The notes under the pieces are model-generated. The model made no database searches, was not told the DNA's origin, and saw only the letters and a program-made list of their open reading frames with translations. The position numbers and the translations under genes are program-made. Below are positions 43,677-53,236 of a stretch of DNA of 64,000 bases, piece after piece (the stretch's first letter is position 1; each line of letters opens with the position of its first letter). The stretch comes from Pseudomonas ovata (GTDB lineage: Bacteria; Pseudomonadota; Gammaproteobacteria; Pseudomonadales; Pseudomonadaceae): contig NZ_QFFU01000009.1 in the NCBI RefSeq assembly GCF_003131185.1, positions 124,001-188,000 of the forward strand, in the 5' to 3' direction.

Positions 43677-46600
43677 AGGTCGGCCCCGGCGGTGGCGAGA
43701 AAAACCTGCCTCGGCAACTTGAAGCCGCGCAGCTTGAGCAGTGTCAGCGGCCCTTCGCCCAGTTCGGTGCGCAGGTGCCAGGTCAGGCCCAATCCGTCCG
43801 GCGCCTTGAGGATCAGCTGGTAGCGGCTGGCGCTGTCGTCCAGGGTCGTCACCTGCGCCTGCTCCAGCAGGCGGATCAGGCCCCAGGAGCCCTGATGATC
43901 GGCCAGCAGTCGCTCGCCGCTGACCGCGCCGATCCAGCGCACGCTGACGCCCGGGTGATCGCTGCGGCCCGGCCAGATGAAACGCTGGCCTGTTTCGCGC
44001 TGGTTGAAGTACTCGTGGGGGGTGCCATTGAGCGTGAAAGTGGTCTGCACCACATGGCGGGTGGCCTTGCCTTGCAGCTCGAAGTTCAAGCCCAGGCCGC
44101 CGTCGGTGTACAGCACGTCGCTCAGGTGGCTGAGCTGGTTGATGGCCTTGAGAAACGCCGGGTTGAAGCGCAGCCCCTGGCCGTGGGTGGGGTCCACCAC
44201 CCAGCGGCTGCCTTCCTTGCGCAGCACCCCGCCCAGTTCGCGTTGCAGGAACTGCTCGATGCGCCCGGAGTCGGCCCGGATCATCTGCCCCAGTTGCGCC
44301 AGCGAAGCGTCGCTGCCGGTGGCGGCGAACGGGTAGCGGCCGTTGAAGCTGTTGTCCCAGTCGCTGACGATTGCCCGCTGCCACTGGCGGTTCAGGCCCG
44401 CCGCCGAGGGTTGCAGCACCTGCTGCCAGGCCTGCTCCAGCGGCTGCACGAACAGCGCCTGGCCGGCGCCGGCCCACTGCCCGCCCAGGCTGGCGGCGAT
44501 CAGGCTGCCGTAGGCCTGGGTGTCGGTCAGGTCGATGCCGTTGCCCTGGAACACCGTCTGCGCCAGCGCCCGGGTCATGCCCTGCGGGTCGGGGGCGTGG
44601 CTGATCTGTTGCAGTTTCAGGCGCACCCGCGTGACCCGGGTCAGAAACGCCTGCAGGGTCAACCGGTCATTGCCGGCCTGGCCTTCGGCCTCCTTGCCCA
44701 GCAAGGCCAGCCACGGCCCGAACGTCGCCTCCAGCGGGGTGGCAAAACCGGGTACTGACGGCTCGATCAGGGCCGCCTTGTCCTGGCCGATCAACTGCTG
44801 CGCCGATTGCAGCAAGGCATCGCCCAGTGCCGGCGCGCGGGTCCCGGCCTGCGCCTGCCAGGCCAGTGTGTTGCCCAGGGCGATCAGCGGCGACTGGCGC
44901 ACGTCGCTCATCAGGGTCAACTGGTCGATGACCTCGGCCAGGCTACCCGCCGGCTGCCAGCGCAGGCTGTTGAGCATGCCCAGCCAGGCATCGCTGTAGT
45001 CCTCGAAATAGCGCCAGGTCAGTTGCGCGGCCAGCGCCTCGGGGCTCAGCTCGGCGGCGATGTCGCCGGGCCTGTCGCTCAGCACCCAGTCGATCTGCTC
45101 GCGGCGCGCCCGGGCGATGCTCTCGATCGCCTCGCGCACCTGACCGTCCCAGGCCTGACGGGTAAACACCCCCGGCACTTCGGCGCGGGTGGTAAACAGC
45201 GAGCGGGCCTCGGTGTCGCCAACCAGCTCATCCAGGCCCAACGGCGGGTACTGCGTATCGGCGGCGTCCAGCACCTGGCGGTACAGGCTGGCCTGGGCGT
45301 TGCGCTGGCCGAGCTGGCCCAGCAGCACGCGGCGCACCTGGGCCACCTGGCGGGCGTCGACCTCGATGCCCCACTGCGGGTGCGCCGCCAGTTGCTCGGC
45401 ATAGAACCCCAGCAGCCCCGGCGCCAGCGCCCGCCACAGCCCCTCGGCCACCCCGTCCGGCGGCGGTTGCTGACCCAGCACCCGGGCCAGAAACACCGGG
45501 TCGGCCTTGTCCGGACGGGCCATCATCAGCTGCGCCTTCAAGTGTTCATACGCCTGCGGCGCCTGCCGGGCGCGCTCAGGGCTGTCGGCGGGCAGTGCCG
45601 CAAAGGCCTGAAGTTCGCGTTGCAGGCGGGCCGCCACCGGGTCACGCAACAAGCGGTTGTTGGCCTCGACATAACGCGGCCACAGCGCCTCAAGCAACGC
45701 AGCATTCTGGCTCAGGCCCAGGCGCTGGTACCAGGGCACGCCGTTTCTGGCGCGGGCGTCGAGCCGGCCCAGTTCGCGCATCAGCTCGTTGAGGGCCAAC
45801 AGGTGTTCATCGTCGGTGCCGGGGTGCTCGACAGCGGCCAGGGCGGTGTGTACCTGGGCGATCTGGGCGCGGTTGGTGGTGTAGGACAGGAGCAGGCCGA
45901 CCAGGCACAGCGCTGCGAGACCCAGGCCGGCGCGGTAAGTGATACGCACCCCATGCCGGCCCGAACGCCGTGCACCACCGTGCGGGTCGGCGGCCACACC
46001 GTGCCAGGCCGGCAGCATCAGTTGCTGTTGATCAGGGTCCTTGGCGGCCGGCAAACCCATGCTGAACCACACCCCGCGCACGCTCAGGTCGCGCCGACGG
46101 GCCGTGAACACAGGCGCCAGCGCCTGCTGCCAGCGTTCAATGCCCTCGGCTTGCAGGTCCCGCGACAGGCGCCAGAGAAAGTCATGCCCCTGCTCGACCT
46201 CGACCTGCGCCATGCCCGCCTGACGCAGCGGTTGCAGCAGCTCACGCAGGCGGGCCGCCAGTTGCGCCGCCGTGCTGCGCGCCGGCAGCAGGCAGCCCAC
46301 GGGGCGCGTAGGGTACTCCGGCATCGGCCGGCGACTGTTACACACCTGCCACAGGTGCAGCGGCAACTGCCAATGCAGGTCGCGGGCAACTTGCTGCACA
46401 TGGCGCACGCCGGCATTCATCAAGGCCGGCTGCGCGCTTTGCGCTTTATTCAATGCCCAGACCACGCCATCCAGAGGCCGCCGACGGTTCAGCGCCTGCA
46501 GCGACGCAACCAATGATTCAGGCAGTTTGCCGGCCACGCTGCCGCCCCAGAGCAGCAGCGTATCGTCCATGTGCAGCCAGTATTGCGCGGCCAGGCCGGG

Positions 46601-47014
46601 AGCGATGGCCTCGATTTCGGCAGGTTCCCCGACCACCAGCAACACGCGCACAGGGCGGCGCCAGAGGATGCCGTAGTGGTCGCGCAGGTGCTGGCGCAGC
46701 GGGGTGATCCAGAGGTCGCCGGACTCGGCCTCAGTGCTTGAAGCCTTGCTCGCCATTGGCACCTGACGGGTCTTGTCCAGCCGGGCGTGCAGGCCCTGCA
46801 CCCACTGCACATTGATTTGCGCAGCAAGCACCAGCAGAGCCCAGCACAACGCCGCTTTCATTAATGATTGCGGCCAATCACGGCCAAGAGGTGGCTGGCC
46901 ACTGACGAACCACCAGGCAGTGGCCACAATGATCACCAGCACAGCCATCACCGCCGCGATCAACAGCGTAATGGGCCAGTAAGGCACTTTTCTGGAGTCG
47001 GTTTTTTCAGTCAT
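43673..47014 (-). CDS. tssM: T6SS membrane complex protein TssM (IcmF)
   Basis: A 1113-residue inner-membrane protein. Two N-terminal helices (LLIAAVMAVLVIIVATAWWF and ALCWALLVLAAQINVQWV) and a third near residue 370 (GLGLAALCLVGLLLSYTT) frame the IcmF domains. The cytoplasmic domain has LLVVGEPAEIEAIAPGL where some TssMs have a Walker A, so ATP binding is not expected. The periplasmic part ends in the C-terminal domain contacting TssJ. It overlaps the upstream gene by eight bases and tssA by four. TssL, its partner, is missing here. Confidence 0.94.
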   Translation of the reverse strand: MTEKTDSRKVPYWPITLLIAAVMAVLVIIVATAWWFVSGQPPLGRDWPQSLMKAALCWALLVLAAQINVQWVQGLHARLDKTRQVPMASKASSTEAESGDLWITPLRQHLRDHYGILWRRPVRVLLVVGEPAEIEAIAPGLAAQYWLHMDDTLLLWGGSVAGKLPESLVASLQALNRRRPLDGVVWALNKAQSAQPALMNAGVRHVQQVARDLHWQLPLHLWQVCNSRRPMPEYPTRPVGCLLPARSTAAQLAARLRELLQPLRQAGMAQVEVEQGHDFLWRLSRDLQAEGIERWQQALAPVFTARRRDLSVRGVWFSMGLPAAKDPDQQQLMLPAWHGVAADPHGGARRSGRHGVRITYRAGLGLAALCLVGLLLSYTTNRAQIAQVHTALAAVEHPGTDDEHLLALNELMRELGRLDARARNGVPWYQRLGLSQNAALLEALWPRYVEANNRLLRDPVAARLQRELQAFAALPADSPERARQAPQAYEHLKAQLMMARPDKADPVFLARVLGQQPPPDGVAEGLWRALAPGLLGFYAEQLAAHPQWGIEVDARQVAQVRRVLLGQLGQRNAQASLYRQVLDAADTQYPPLGLDELVGDTEARSLFTTRAEVPGVFTRQAWDGQVREAIESIARARREQIDWVLSDRPGDIAAELSPEALAAQLTWRYFEDYSDAWLGMLNSLRWQPAGSLAEVIDQLTLMSDVRQSPLIALGNTLAWQAQAGTRAPALGDALLQSAQQLIGQDKAALIEPSVPGFATPLEATFGPWLALLGKEAEGQAGNDRLTLQAFLTRVTRVRLKLQQISHAPDPQGMTRALAQTVFQGNGIDLTDTQAYGSLIAASLGGQWAGAGQALFVQPLEQAWQQVLQPSAAGLNRQWQRAIVSDWDNSFNGRYPFAATGSDASLAQLGQMIRADSGRIEQFLQRELGGVLRKEGSRWVVDPTHGQGLRFNPAFLKAINQLSHLSDVLYTDGGLGLNFELQGKATRHVVQTTFTLNGTPHEYFNQRETGQRFIWPGRSDHPGVSVRWIGAVSGERLLADHQGSWGLIRLLEQAQVTTLDDSASRYQLILKAPDGLGLTWHLRTELGEGPLTLLKLRGFKLPRQVFLATAGADL

Positions 47015-48134
47015 GAGGGTGCACTATTCCAAGAGCCAGAGCGTAATGCGGATCGCGGGCCAGCCAGGCACAGGGTGCCGGGCTGTGTTGGCAGTGAGAG
47101 GCCGCCAGGGTGATCGCCACCATGGCTTGCAGACCGGCCAGGTCGCCAAAGTTGGCATCCTGCACCTGTGCCCGAGGGCTCCAGCCAGCAGTGGCAAGGT
47201 CCGGCAGACAGGCATCGGAAAATGCCACGCAGGTGTCGGTCGGGGCGTCCCGTTCACTTTGCTGCAGCACCCGGCCAGCCACGTCGGCCAACGCCTCGGC
47301 CTCGGCGACATACCACTCGCCGCGGGTCAGGCGCACGTCACCCTGCCGGCCCAGCACCCAGAGCACAGCCGCTTCTCCCGGCAGCAAGTTGCTGCCTTGA
47401 CGCGCCGATGAAGACTGACAACCGGCGCACAGGATGCGCGCCTCGCCCGGTGCCTCCTGCAACTGGTCAATGATCGAAGCCAGGCTGTCAATGCCTTGCC
47501 AGGGCTGCGGCTGCGCGGGCAATACAATCTGTGGGCAAGACCTGGACATCTGCTCGAAAAAGGCCTGCCAAGCCTGCGGTGTGCCCTGCCAGTAACAGCG
47601 CAAGGGCACAAGGCCGGGCGGCGGGTCGTGTTGCTCGCACCACTGGGCGACCAGCCTGTGCGCCAGTTGCCGCTCACGCTCAGCTACATCGCCCGCCAGA
47701 ATCTGCGCCAGCGCCAGCCGTGATTCGCCTGCCACGTCAATGGCAGCCGGCGGCTTGTGATCGGGCTGGAACAGCGCCTGACGCTGCTCGGGCGTGCTGC
47801 ACGCCGGCCCCAGCAGCACCGTATCGAGCAGCGAGACCGTTTGCCGATGCTGCGCCCACCAGTGGGCGCAAATCCGTTGCGTCGATTCGTCGTAATGCCA
47901 GGCGTTATAGCGGCTCAGACAACACGCCAGGATGCGTAGCAAGAACGCCGCCAGCCACAGCAACAACCAGAAGGCGCCTGCGTAAATCGCAACCCTGCGG
48001 ATCTCGCCGGCAGTGCCGCCCCACAAGGCCAGTACGCCTGCAAGCACCGCCGGCGTGCCCCCCATGAGCAGCCAGCGACCGTAGGCCGGGGGCGAGCGTT
48101 GCGGGTAGGGATCAAATTCGGGCATCGGTGTCAT
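47007..48134 (-). CDS. T6SS-associated membrane protein (paralogue B)
   Basis: A 375-residue protein with two N-terminal helices (WLLMGGTPAVLAGVLALWGG, VAIYAGAFWLLLWLAAFLLR) then a soluble domain with PQAWQAFFEQM, QPWQGIDSLASIIDQLQEAP, ARILCAGCQSSSARQGS and ending CAWLARDPHYALALGIVHP. It is a paralogue of the product of 48385-49548, with long near-identical stretches. The ATG at 48134 overlaps the PAAR stop (ATGA). Its place between PAAR and tssM suggests a role with the membrane complex, but no function is known to me. Confidence 0.8.
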   Translation of the reverse strand: MTPMPEFDPYPQRSPPAYGRWLLMGGTPAVLAGVLALWGGTAGEIRRVAIYAGAFWLLLWLAAFLLRILACCLSRYNAWHYDESTQRICAHWWAQHRQTVSLLDTVLLGPACSTPEQRQALFQPDHKPPAAIDVAGESRLALAQILAGDVAERERQLAHRLVAQWCEQHDPPPGLVPLRCYWQGTPQAWQAFFEQMSRSCPQIVLPAQPQPWQGIDSLASIIDQLQEAPGEARILCAGCQSSSARQGSNLLPGEAAVLWVLGRQGDVRLTRGEWYVAEAEALADVAGRVLQQSERDAPTDTCVAFSDACLPDLATAGWSPRAQVQDANFGDLAGLQAMVAITLAASHCQHSPAPCAWLARDPHYALALGIVHPHD

Positions 48135-48388
48135 GACGCTACCCATGTGTCGGGCATGGAACTGACCAGCGAGCAGCCGCATGCACAGCGATGACCATGC
48201 AGCGCCACCGGGCAGCCATCGACCGTCATCAGGCTGCTGCCTTCGACAATGACGGTCGGGCCATGCCGGTTACAAAGCGCGGCATCGCCCTGGCAGGCCA
48301 CAGGCAGGCCGTGACACAGGTAATGCCCTTGCACCACCTGACCGCCAAATTCGAGCAATGCGTCGCCCTGACGAACGATGGGCTTCAT
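48131..48388 (-). CDS. PAAR-domain spike tip protein
   Basis: An 85-residue PAAR protein starting MKPIVRQGDALLEFGG. The repeated beta turns carry the Cys and His expected to bind zinc (HGLPVACQGDAALCNRHGPT and VALHGHRCACGCS). PAAR caps the VgrG spike and sharpens the tip. It is short, with no effector extension, so any cargo would be loaded through VgrG or the adaptor. Overlaps both neighbouring genes by four bases. Confidence 0.85.
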   Translation of the reverse strand: MKPIVRQGDALLEFGGQVVQGHYLCHGLPVACQGDAALCNRHGPTVIVEGSSLMTVDGCPVALHGHRCACGCSLVSSMPDTWVAS

Positions 48389-49548
48389 TGGTCTGCCTCG
48401 GGATGCACGATACCAAGTGCTAAGGCGTAATGCGGGTCGCTGGTCAGCCAGGCGCACGGCGCTTGCTGGTGATGGGCGCAGGTGGCCGCCAGAGTCTGTA
48501 CCACCATAGGTGCAAGGCCGGCCAGATCGCCAAACTGTGCATCGAGCAAGTGATGTCGAGCGTTCCAGCCGATGGCAGACAGGTCCGGTACATGAGTGTG
48601 AAAGAACGACACGCAGGTGTCGGCCGGGGTCGCCAGTTCGCTTTGTTGCAGCGCCCGACCGGCCACCTCGGCAAGATCCTCGACACCGGCCACATACCAC
48701 TCGCCCCGGCTCAGGCGCACATCTCCTTCGCGGCCCAGCATCCAGAGCAACGCGGCCTCTCCGGCAGGTGATTTGCTGTCTTGAGCGGCCGCCGAAGACT
48801 GGCAACCGGCACACAGAATGCGTGCATCGGCAGGTGCGTCATGCAACTGATCGATGATCGAACCGAGGCTGTCGACGCCCTGCCAAAGTTCAGGCTGTGC
48901 AGGCAACGACACTTGCGGATAGGTTATGGCCATCTGGTCGACTAAAGCCTGCCAGGCCTGCGGCGAGCCTTGCCAGTAAAACTGCATGGGTTGCAGCACG
49001 GCAAATTCGCCGCGTTGTGTACGCCAATTCACCACCAGTTGCCTGGCCAGTTCGCACTCACGTTCCACGCTGTTGGTGGCCAGGATGCCGGGCATCCGTA
49101 GCACGGCGCCTTCCGGCGTCTGTGTGACGTTGAGTGGCTTGTGGTCAGGGCTGAACAGTGCCTGGCGTTGCGCGCGGGTTCGGCAGGCAGGTGCCAATAG
49201 CACGGTTTCCACCAAGGCGGCTTTGCGGCGGTGGTGGGCCCACCAGTTTTTCAACTGTTGTTGATAGATAATTGCTTCATTTTTTTCATTCCAGCGAAAC
49301 AGCCAATGGATTAACAATCGCACTATGAAGATCGCTAGCCACAGCCCGAGAACGCCTATTGATATAGGCAGAGAGATCATTGCTTCATACCCTTTCCAAG
49401 GTAGAAACACTTTAAGCAAGATCACCAGCACGATTGCGCTCATCAGCCAGCACCAGTAACAAGGTGACTTGACCAAAGGAGGAGGTATTTCAGGCATTTC
49501 GTTCAATGGCTTCACCTCTGGCCCTTTGGCACTTTTTATTGGGGGCAT
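48385..49548 (-). CDS. T6SS-associated membrane protein (paralogue A)
   Basis: A 387-residue protein with two helices (CWLMSAIVLVILLKVFLPW, SIGVLGLWLAIFIVRLLIHW) and the same soluble domain as its paralogue: PQAWQALVDQM, ELWQGVDSLGSIIDQLHDAP, ARILCAGCQSS and CAWLTSDPHYALALGIVHP. The two copies bracket the PAAR gene, showing a tandem duplication. Good Shine-Dalgarno GGAG before the ATG. Function unknown; the conserved GCQSS and DPHYALALGI blocks mark the family. Confidence 0.8.
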   Translation of the reverse strand: MPPIKSAKGPEVKPLNEMPEIPPPLVKSPCYWCWLMSAIVLVILLKVFLPWKGYEAMISLPISIGVLGLWLAIFIVRLLIHWLFRWNEKNEAIIYQQQLKNWWAHHRRKAALVETVLLAPACRTRAQRQALFSPDHKPLNVTQTPEGAVLRMPGILATNSVERECELARQLVVNWRTQRGEFAVLQPMQFYWQGSPQAWQALVDQMAITYPQVSLPAQPELWQGVDSLGSIIDQLHDAPADARILCAGCQSSAAAQDSKSPAGEAALLWMLGREGDVRLSRGEWYVAGVEDLAEVAGRALQQSELATPADTCVSFFHTHVPDLSAIGWNARHHLLDAQFGDLAGLAPMVVQTLAATCAHHQQAPCAWLTSDPHYALALGIVHPEADQ

Positions 49549-50105
49549 GACTGCGGCTCCGGCAATTGCAACGGGGTCTTGATTGGGTAATCGGGATGAC
49601 CGTAGGCGTAGCAGGATGTGGTCACCTGCAATTCGTCGCAGGGCAGGAAGTGTACGGTGATACCGCAGGCTTTCTGGTTGGTGTAGTCGGGGACAGTGAC
49701 CTGCTTACTATGTTGGCGCTTTAGGGAATTAACTCTTCTCTTCCACTCTAAATACTTGGACCAATCTCCAAATCCGGGAAAATCATCTGAGTACGACGAT
49801 CCCGTCTCCCAATCTACTCGCACTGTCATCCCCGACTGCCAACGTTGGGGCGCGATATAACCGGTACCGCCTCCTCCACTCTTATGGGCACCAATGATGT
49901 CGATAGCTGAATACCCGTCCACACTGAAATGATTGATCGCCCAATGTGTGTGATTTACTCCCTGAATGATGCCTGCTTGAGAATGGGTCACCAGAAGGCT
50001 GCTGCCCAGCGCACAAACAGCCAGAAAGAAGCCGCGCCGCAAGCCGGCCTTACTAAAGGCTCGACGCCATATAAGACGTGAGATAAGCACCTTAGACGGT
50101 CGCAT
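49536..50105 (-). CDS. DUF3304 protein, probable Tle1 immunity (Tli1-like)
   Basis: A 189-residue exported protein. After a basic start, a hydrophobic signal segment (FFLAVCALGSSLLVTHSQAG, about residues 24-43) precedes the DUF3304 domain: IIQGVNHTHWAINHFSVDGY, the GGGGTGY turn, and WQSGMTVRVDWETG. DUF3304 genes sit next to Tle1-type lipases in T6SS loci, and the product is expected to guard the periplasm. The start overlaps the end of the lipase gene. The bases here are AT-richer than the core tss genes. Immunity is inferred from position. Confidence 0.75.
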   Translation of the reverse strand: MRPSKVLISRLIWRRAFSKAGLRRGFFLAVCALGSSLLVTHSQAGIIQGVNHTHWAINHFSVDGYSAIDIIGAHKSGGGGTGYIAPQRWQSGMTVRVDWETGSSYSDDFPGFGDWSKYLEWKRRVNSLKRQHSKQVTVPDYTNQKACGITVHFLPCDELQVTTSCYAYGHPDYPIKTPLQLPEPQSCPQ

Positions 50106-52431
50106 CGCTGACCTCTCCCGACTTGAACAGTGCTTCAGTGTTCTTCTGTGCCTGGGCCAGTTGCTCGGCATCCATAGGTGCCACCCCTGGCTCGCCAGTG
50201 CGCAGGCTGCTATCGGTGGCGGCCAGCGGTTGGCCGTGTTGGTCATACACCACCAGCATTCGCGAGTGGACCTCACCAAAGAACACCATGCGGTCACGGA
50301 AATAACTGCCGGTAATTTCACGCTGGCCCTTTTTTAAATAGTTGAGGCAAAACCAGTACAGAAACCAGGCGCGGGAGTCATGCACCTGATCATCAAACAA
50401 TGCCCGCAGCAAACCTTCAGGCTCACTAGCATTGCGACTTTCGTCGACGTTGCCACGTAAGGTTTCGCTCATGTGGTTGCGCTGCGCACTGGGTGCCGGA
50501 AACAACCGGCTAACCAGCGCCTGGCCGTCGGCCTTGAGCCGCTTGTACTCTAATTGCACAGCGCCCTTGACCTTCACATCCATAAGTTGCTCGACCACCC
50601 AGATCGCAACATTGCGCTGCAAGCCGTGTCGATACTCGACGCCAAACTCCTGAGCCGCTTCGTGCAACTGAGTCCTGGCCATATCCGGATCAAAATCCTG
50701 AACGCCAGGCGGTAGAGGAACTGCCGGTGCTGAGCCTGTGCGTGCACGCACCAGCTGTACCCTGCGCTGTGTTTCCACCAGTGCTTGGCGAGCATCACGA
50801 TCAGCTTCGGCAGCCTGCCGGGGCTTCTCTTGCGCGTGGTCATCGTTCGCCCACTTAAAGAAATCCTGCTCTTGTAGGCTGAGAAAGGCGTAACGGTCGA
50901 TGCGCCAAGCCGTGATCCAGGCCATTTGTGTACGTAGGGCCTGCTCGATTGTTTGGTCCGATTGCAGCGGTCGATAGAGTTCAACCTGCTCAATAGACAG
51001 TTCTGGGGCAGTCGCCAAGTTCAGGGTTACTTGGCGCCACGCATTGAAGCGGTTGACCAGAGTTGGTGACGCCTCAAAGTGCTGTGCAACATCATCTTCC
51101 ATTGCACGCCATGATTCGCGGTTAAGCTCAAAAGGCAAGGTGCTCCTAGGTACCTTTAAAGGCGCGCCATGAGCAAAAGCATCTGCATACAGATCATTCA
51201 GAGCTATCTGCGAAAGAAGCAGGCCATCGCCTATTTCAGGGTCAAGGCTGTATCCCTTCCCCTGCTCTCCCGGCGGATACCCACCCCCCTGATTGGAATG
51301 CATCCCCGGATGCAAAACCTCGACGCTATTGGCCGGATACTTACCATTCTCACGGCGAATCGAGTCCAGCGGAAAGCACAGGCGCTGCTCATGACTGGCA
51401 ACGATTTGCAAACAGCGCTTAACCAGACCGTTGTCAGGTAATTGTTGAGTGCCATCGGCCCAACTCATATGACCGGTAGTGATCTGCGAGGCGTTGGCAA
51501 TTCCCACAGAAGCAACGGTATCCAACAACCCAAGGTATTCGATACTGACGGGCAGGCTCAGATCATTCAGGTGCAGGGAGGGCATGCTGTCCGCAAACGA
51601 CAGCAATCCGCCCAGCCAGTTGACGAAGGCTCTAGCAGATGCAGCTCCACGGGAAAAACCATAGACATACAGTTTGATACCCAGCAGCTTCTGCTTACCG
51701 GGACGCGGTGGTTCAAGGGCAATACGCAGCGGTTTGGCAATCACCTGCAACTGCTTTTGAATCTCTATAGCACGGTTGGCATTGCCCCTCATTTCGACTG
51801 TCGTGCCCATTGACTGCACCGCCGCATATAGCTGCGCATTATCCAGGCGAGGTAGCCCCAGACTCAGGCGCAGGGCATCGATGATCATCAATAGCCCCCA
51901 GTTGATGCGCTCTTGGCCAAAGGCGGCCATGGCAAGCCCTGGCGTGCTGTAGTCCAAATCCCCTACTTCGGGAAACGGCGTGCCGACACCCGGCATGTAG
52001 TACTTGAAATATTGACCTTCGCCGGTGCCCGGCACATCCGTGAGCCGTTCGGCGCCAGGCGTAAAGGAGGTGCCGCCTGTATAGCCGGTACCGATACTGG
52101 CGCGAAAAATCCGGCCGATATTGGTCGGCTTCTTGGTTTTAGCCATGTAAAGGTCGTGATTAAGGTTATTGCCGGTGCCGTCGAAGCACAGGGTGACATG
52201 CAATACCTTGCAGCATGGCGGCATGCCTCTGCGCCCGGCCGCCTTACTGGTGGAGTCGTGATAGTCGCGTTCAGCCTCCGTGCGACGATAGACGTTATCC
52301 CAGACTTGCTCGGGCCGACTCGGTAGCCGGCCCTGCAACGGAAACTGCGGTGGATACCATACCGGTGCCAAGTCTCTCGAGGGCGGTGGGGAGACGCTGC
52401 CCGCAAACGTAGAAATCAAGCCTATGGACAT
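50092..52431 (-). CDS. Tle1-like lipase effector (DUF2235)
   Basis: A 779-residue alpha/beta-hydrolase effector. The DUF2235 start is CFDGTGNNLNHDL (about residue 82), and the nucleophile is the Ser of YVYGFSRGAASARAF (GxSxG-type GFSRG). The catalytic Asp and His are expected later and not identified with certainty. Tle1 proteins cleave phospholipids of target cells when delivered by T6SS. The ATG at 52431 has AAGGAA upstream; its start overlaps the DUF4123 adaptor gene by ten bases. A proline-rich N-terminal ~60 residues is a possible loading region. Confidence 0.85.
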   Translation of the reverse strand: MSIGLISTFAGSVSPPPSRDLAPVWYPPQFPLQGRLPSRPEQVWDNVYRRTEAERDYHDSTSKAAGRRGMPPCCKVLHVTLCFDGTGNNLNHDLYMAKTKKPTNIGRIFRASIGTGYTGGTSFTPGAERLTDVPGTGEGQYFKYYMPGVGTPFPEVGDLDYSTPGLAMAAFGQERINWGLLMIIDALRLSLGLPRLDNAQLYAAVQSMGTTVEMRGNANRAIEIQKQLQVIAKPLRIALEPPRPGKQKLLGIKLYVYGFSRGAASARAFVNWLGGLLSFADSMPSLHLNDLSLPVSIEYLGLLDTVASVGIANASQITTGHMSWADGTQQLPDNGLVKRCLQIVASHEQRLCFPLDSIRRENGKYPANSVEVLHPGMHSNQGGGYPPGEQGKGYSLDPEIGDGLLLSQIALNDLYADAFAHGAPLKVPRSTLPFELNRESWRAMEDDVAQHFEASPTLVNRFNAWRQVTLNLATAPELSIEQVELYRPLQSDQTIEQALRTQMAWITAWRIDRYAFLSLQEQDFFKWANDDHAQEKPRQAAEADRDARQALVETQRRVQLVRARTGSAPAVPLPPGVQDFDPDMARTQLHEAAQEFGVEYRHGLQRNVAIWVVEQLMDVKVKGAVQLEYKRLKADGQALVSRLFPAPSAQRNHMSETLRGNVDESRNASEPEGLLRALFDDQVHDSRAWFLYWFCLNYLKKGQREITGSYFRDRMVFFGEVHSRMLVVYDQHGQPLAATDSSLRTGEPGVAPMDAEQLAQAQKNTEALFKSGEVSDATV

Positions 52432-53234
52432 GATGTGGTTTTCCTTGGGTCTGAGGTCTGATCCATCAATAAGGTGTGCAAGCGGTCGCGCACGAAGGCC
52501 AGCCGTTGGCTGTCCGCTATCAGTCCTTCGCGGGTGGCTTCGAGCATGGCGGCGTAGCAAACCTGAAAGCGGCGCTCGGCGCTCCAGTCCTTGGGCAAGA
52601 CCCTGCTCAGCATGGGGATAGCCAGGGTGGCATCGCTGGCACAACCGAAGGTTTCCAGTTGCGCGTCGCTGAGTTCGGTCGGGCGCAGTGGCGCGGCCTC
52701 CTCGAACGTGGCCGGTTCGCCCACCAGGCATTGCGGCTGACCGTCACGGTCCAGCCAGCTCCAGATGAATGCCGGTTGCAGCCAGCGTTGCTGCTGCTCT
52801 GGATCAAAGACTTTAAACAGCAGGGGGAACAAACGCGGATCGTAATAGCGCAGCAGCCCGCGATGGCCGCCCTGAGTGGCTTCCAGGCACGCGGTCAAGT
52901 GCTCGCCCAGATACTTGAAAGACCAGTGCGACACCAACGCCAGCAGTTCATGGCGACCCTGAAGTTCTTGTAGCAGACCGGCCAGCCATAAGCGTTGCAA
53001 AGGCTTCGCAAGGTCAATGCGCACTAATAACGGCGCCACATCCTCGGCTGCCTCTTCGGGCAGACCGGCGTACAGCGAATGCCAGGATATCGGCGGCTCA
53101 ACGCTGCGCACACTGGCGAGTAATCGTCCAGCACAGCCGACTTGATCAATGATCAAATGAATAAAAGGGGTAGACGCCTGCGTACAGGCGCCCTGCAGCA
53201 GGTTGAGCCAATGATCGGAATTGAAGTCGCTCAT
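52422..53234 (-). CDS. DUF4123 T6SS effector adaptor
   Basis: A 270-residue DUF4123 protein, a chaperone class that loads a particular effector onto its VgrG. Features are FIHLIIDQVGCAGRLLAS, LLRYYDPRLFPLLFKVFDPE (the conserved RYYDPR segment) and FVRDRLHTLLMDQ near the end. Position between vgrG and the Tle1-like gene, with short overlaps, marks it as the lipase adaptor. Confidence 0.88.
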   Translation of the reverse strand: MSDFNSDHWLNLLQGACTQASTPFIHLIIDQVGCAGRLLASVRSVEPPISWHSLYAGLPEEAAEDVAPLLVRIDLAKPLQRLWLAGLLQELQGRHELLALVSHWSFKYLGEHLTACLEATQGGHRGLLRYYDPRLFPLLFKVFDPEQQQRWLQPAFIWSWLDRDGQPQCLVGEPATFEEAAPLRPTELSDAQLETFGCASDATLAIPMLSRVLPKDWSAERRFQVCYAAMLEATREGLIADSQRLAFVRDRLHTLLMDQTSDPRKTTSCP

Positions 53235-53236
53235 GG

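Noticed and set aside
43677..44477. Upstream extension of the tssA frame
   Set aside because: Lies within tssM in another frame and is Arg/Gly/Pro-rich; the GTG overlapping the tssM stop is the sensible start.
42306..46516. Several long plus-strand open frames (505, 327 and 569 codons)
   Set aside because: Antisense to tssA and tssM, which have full family motifs.
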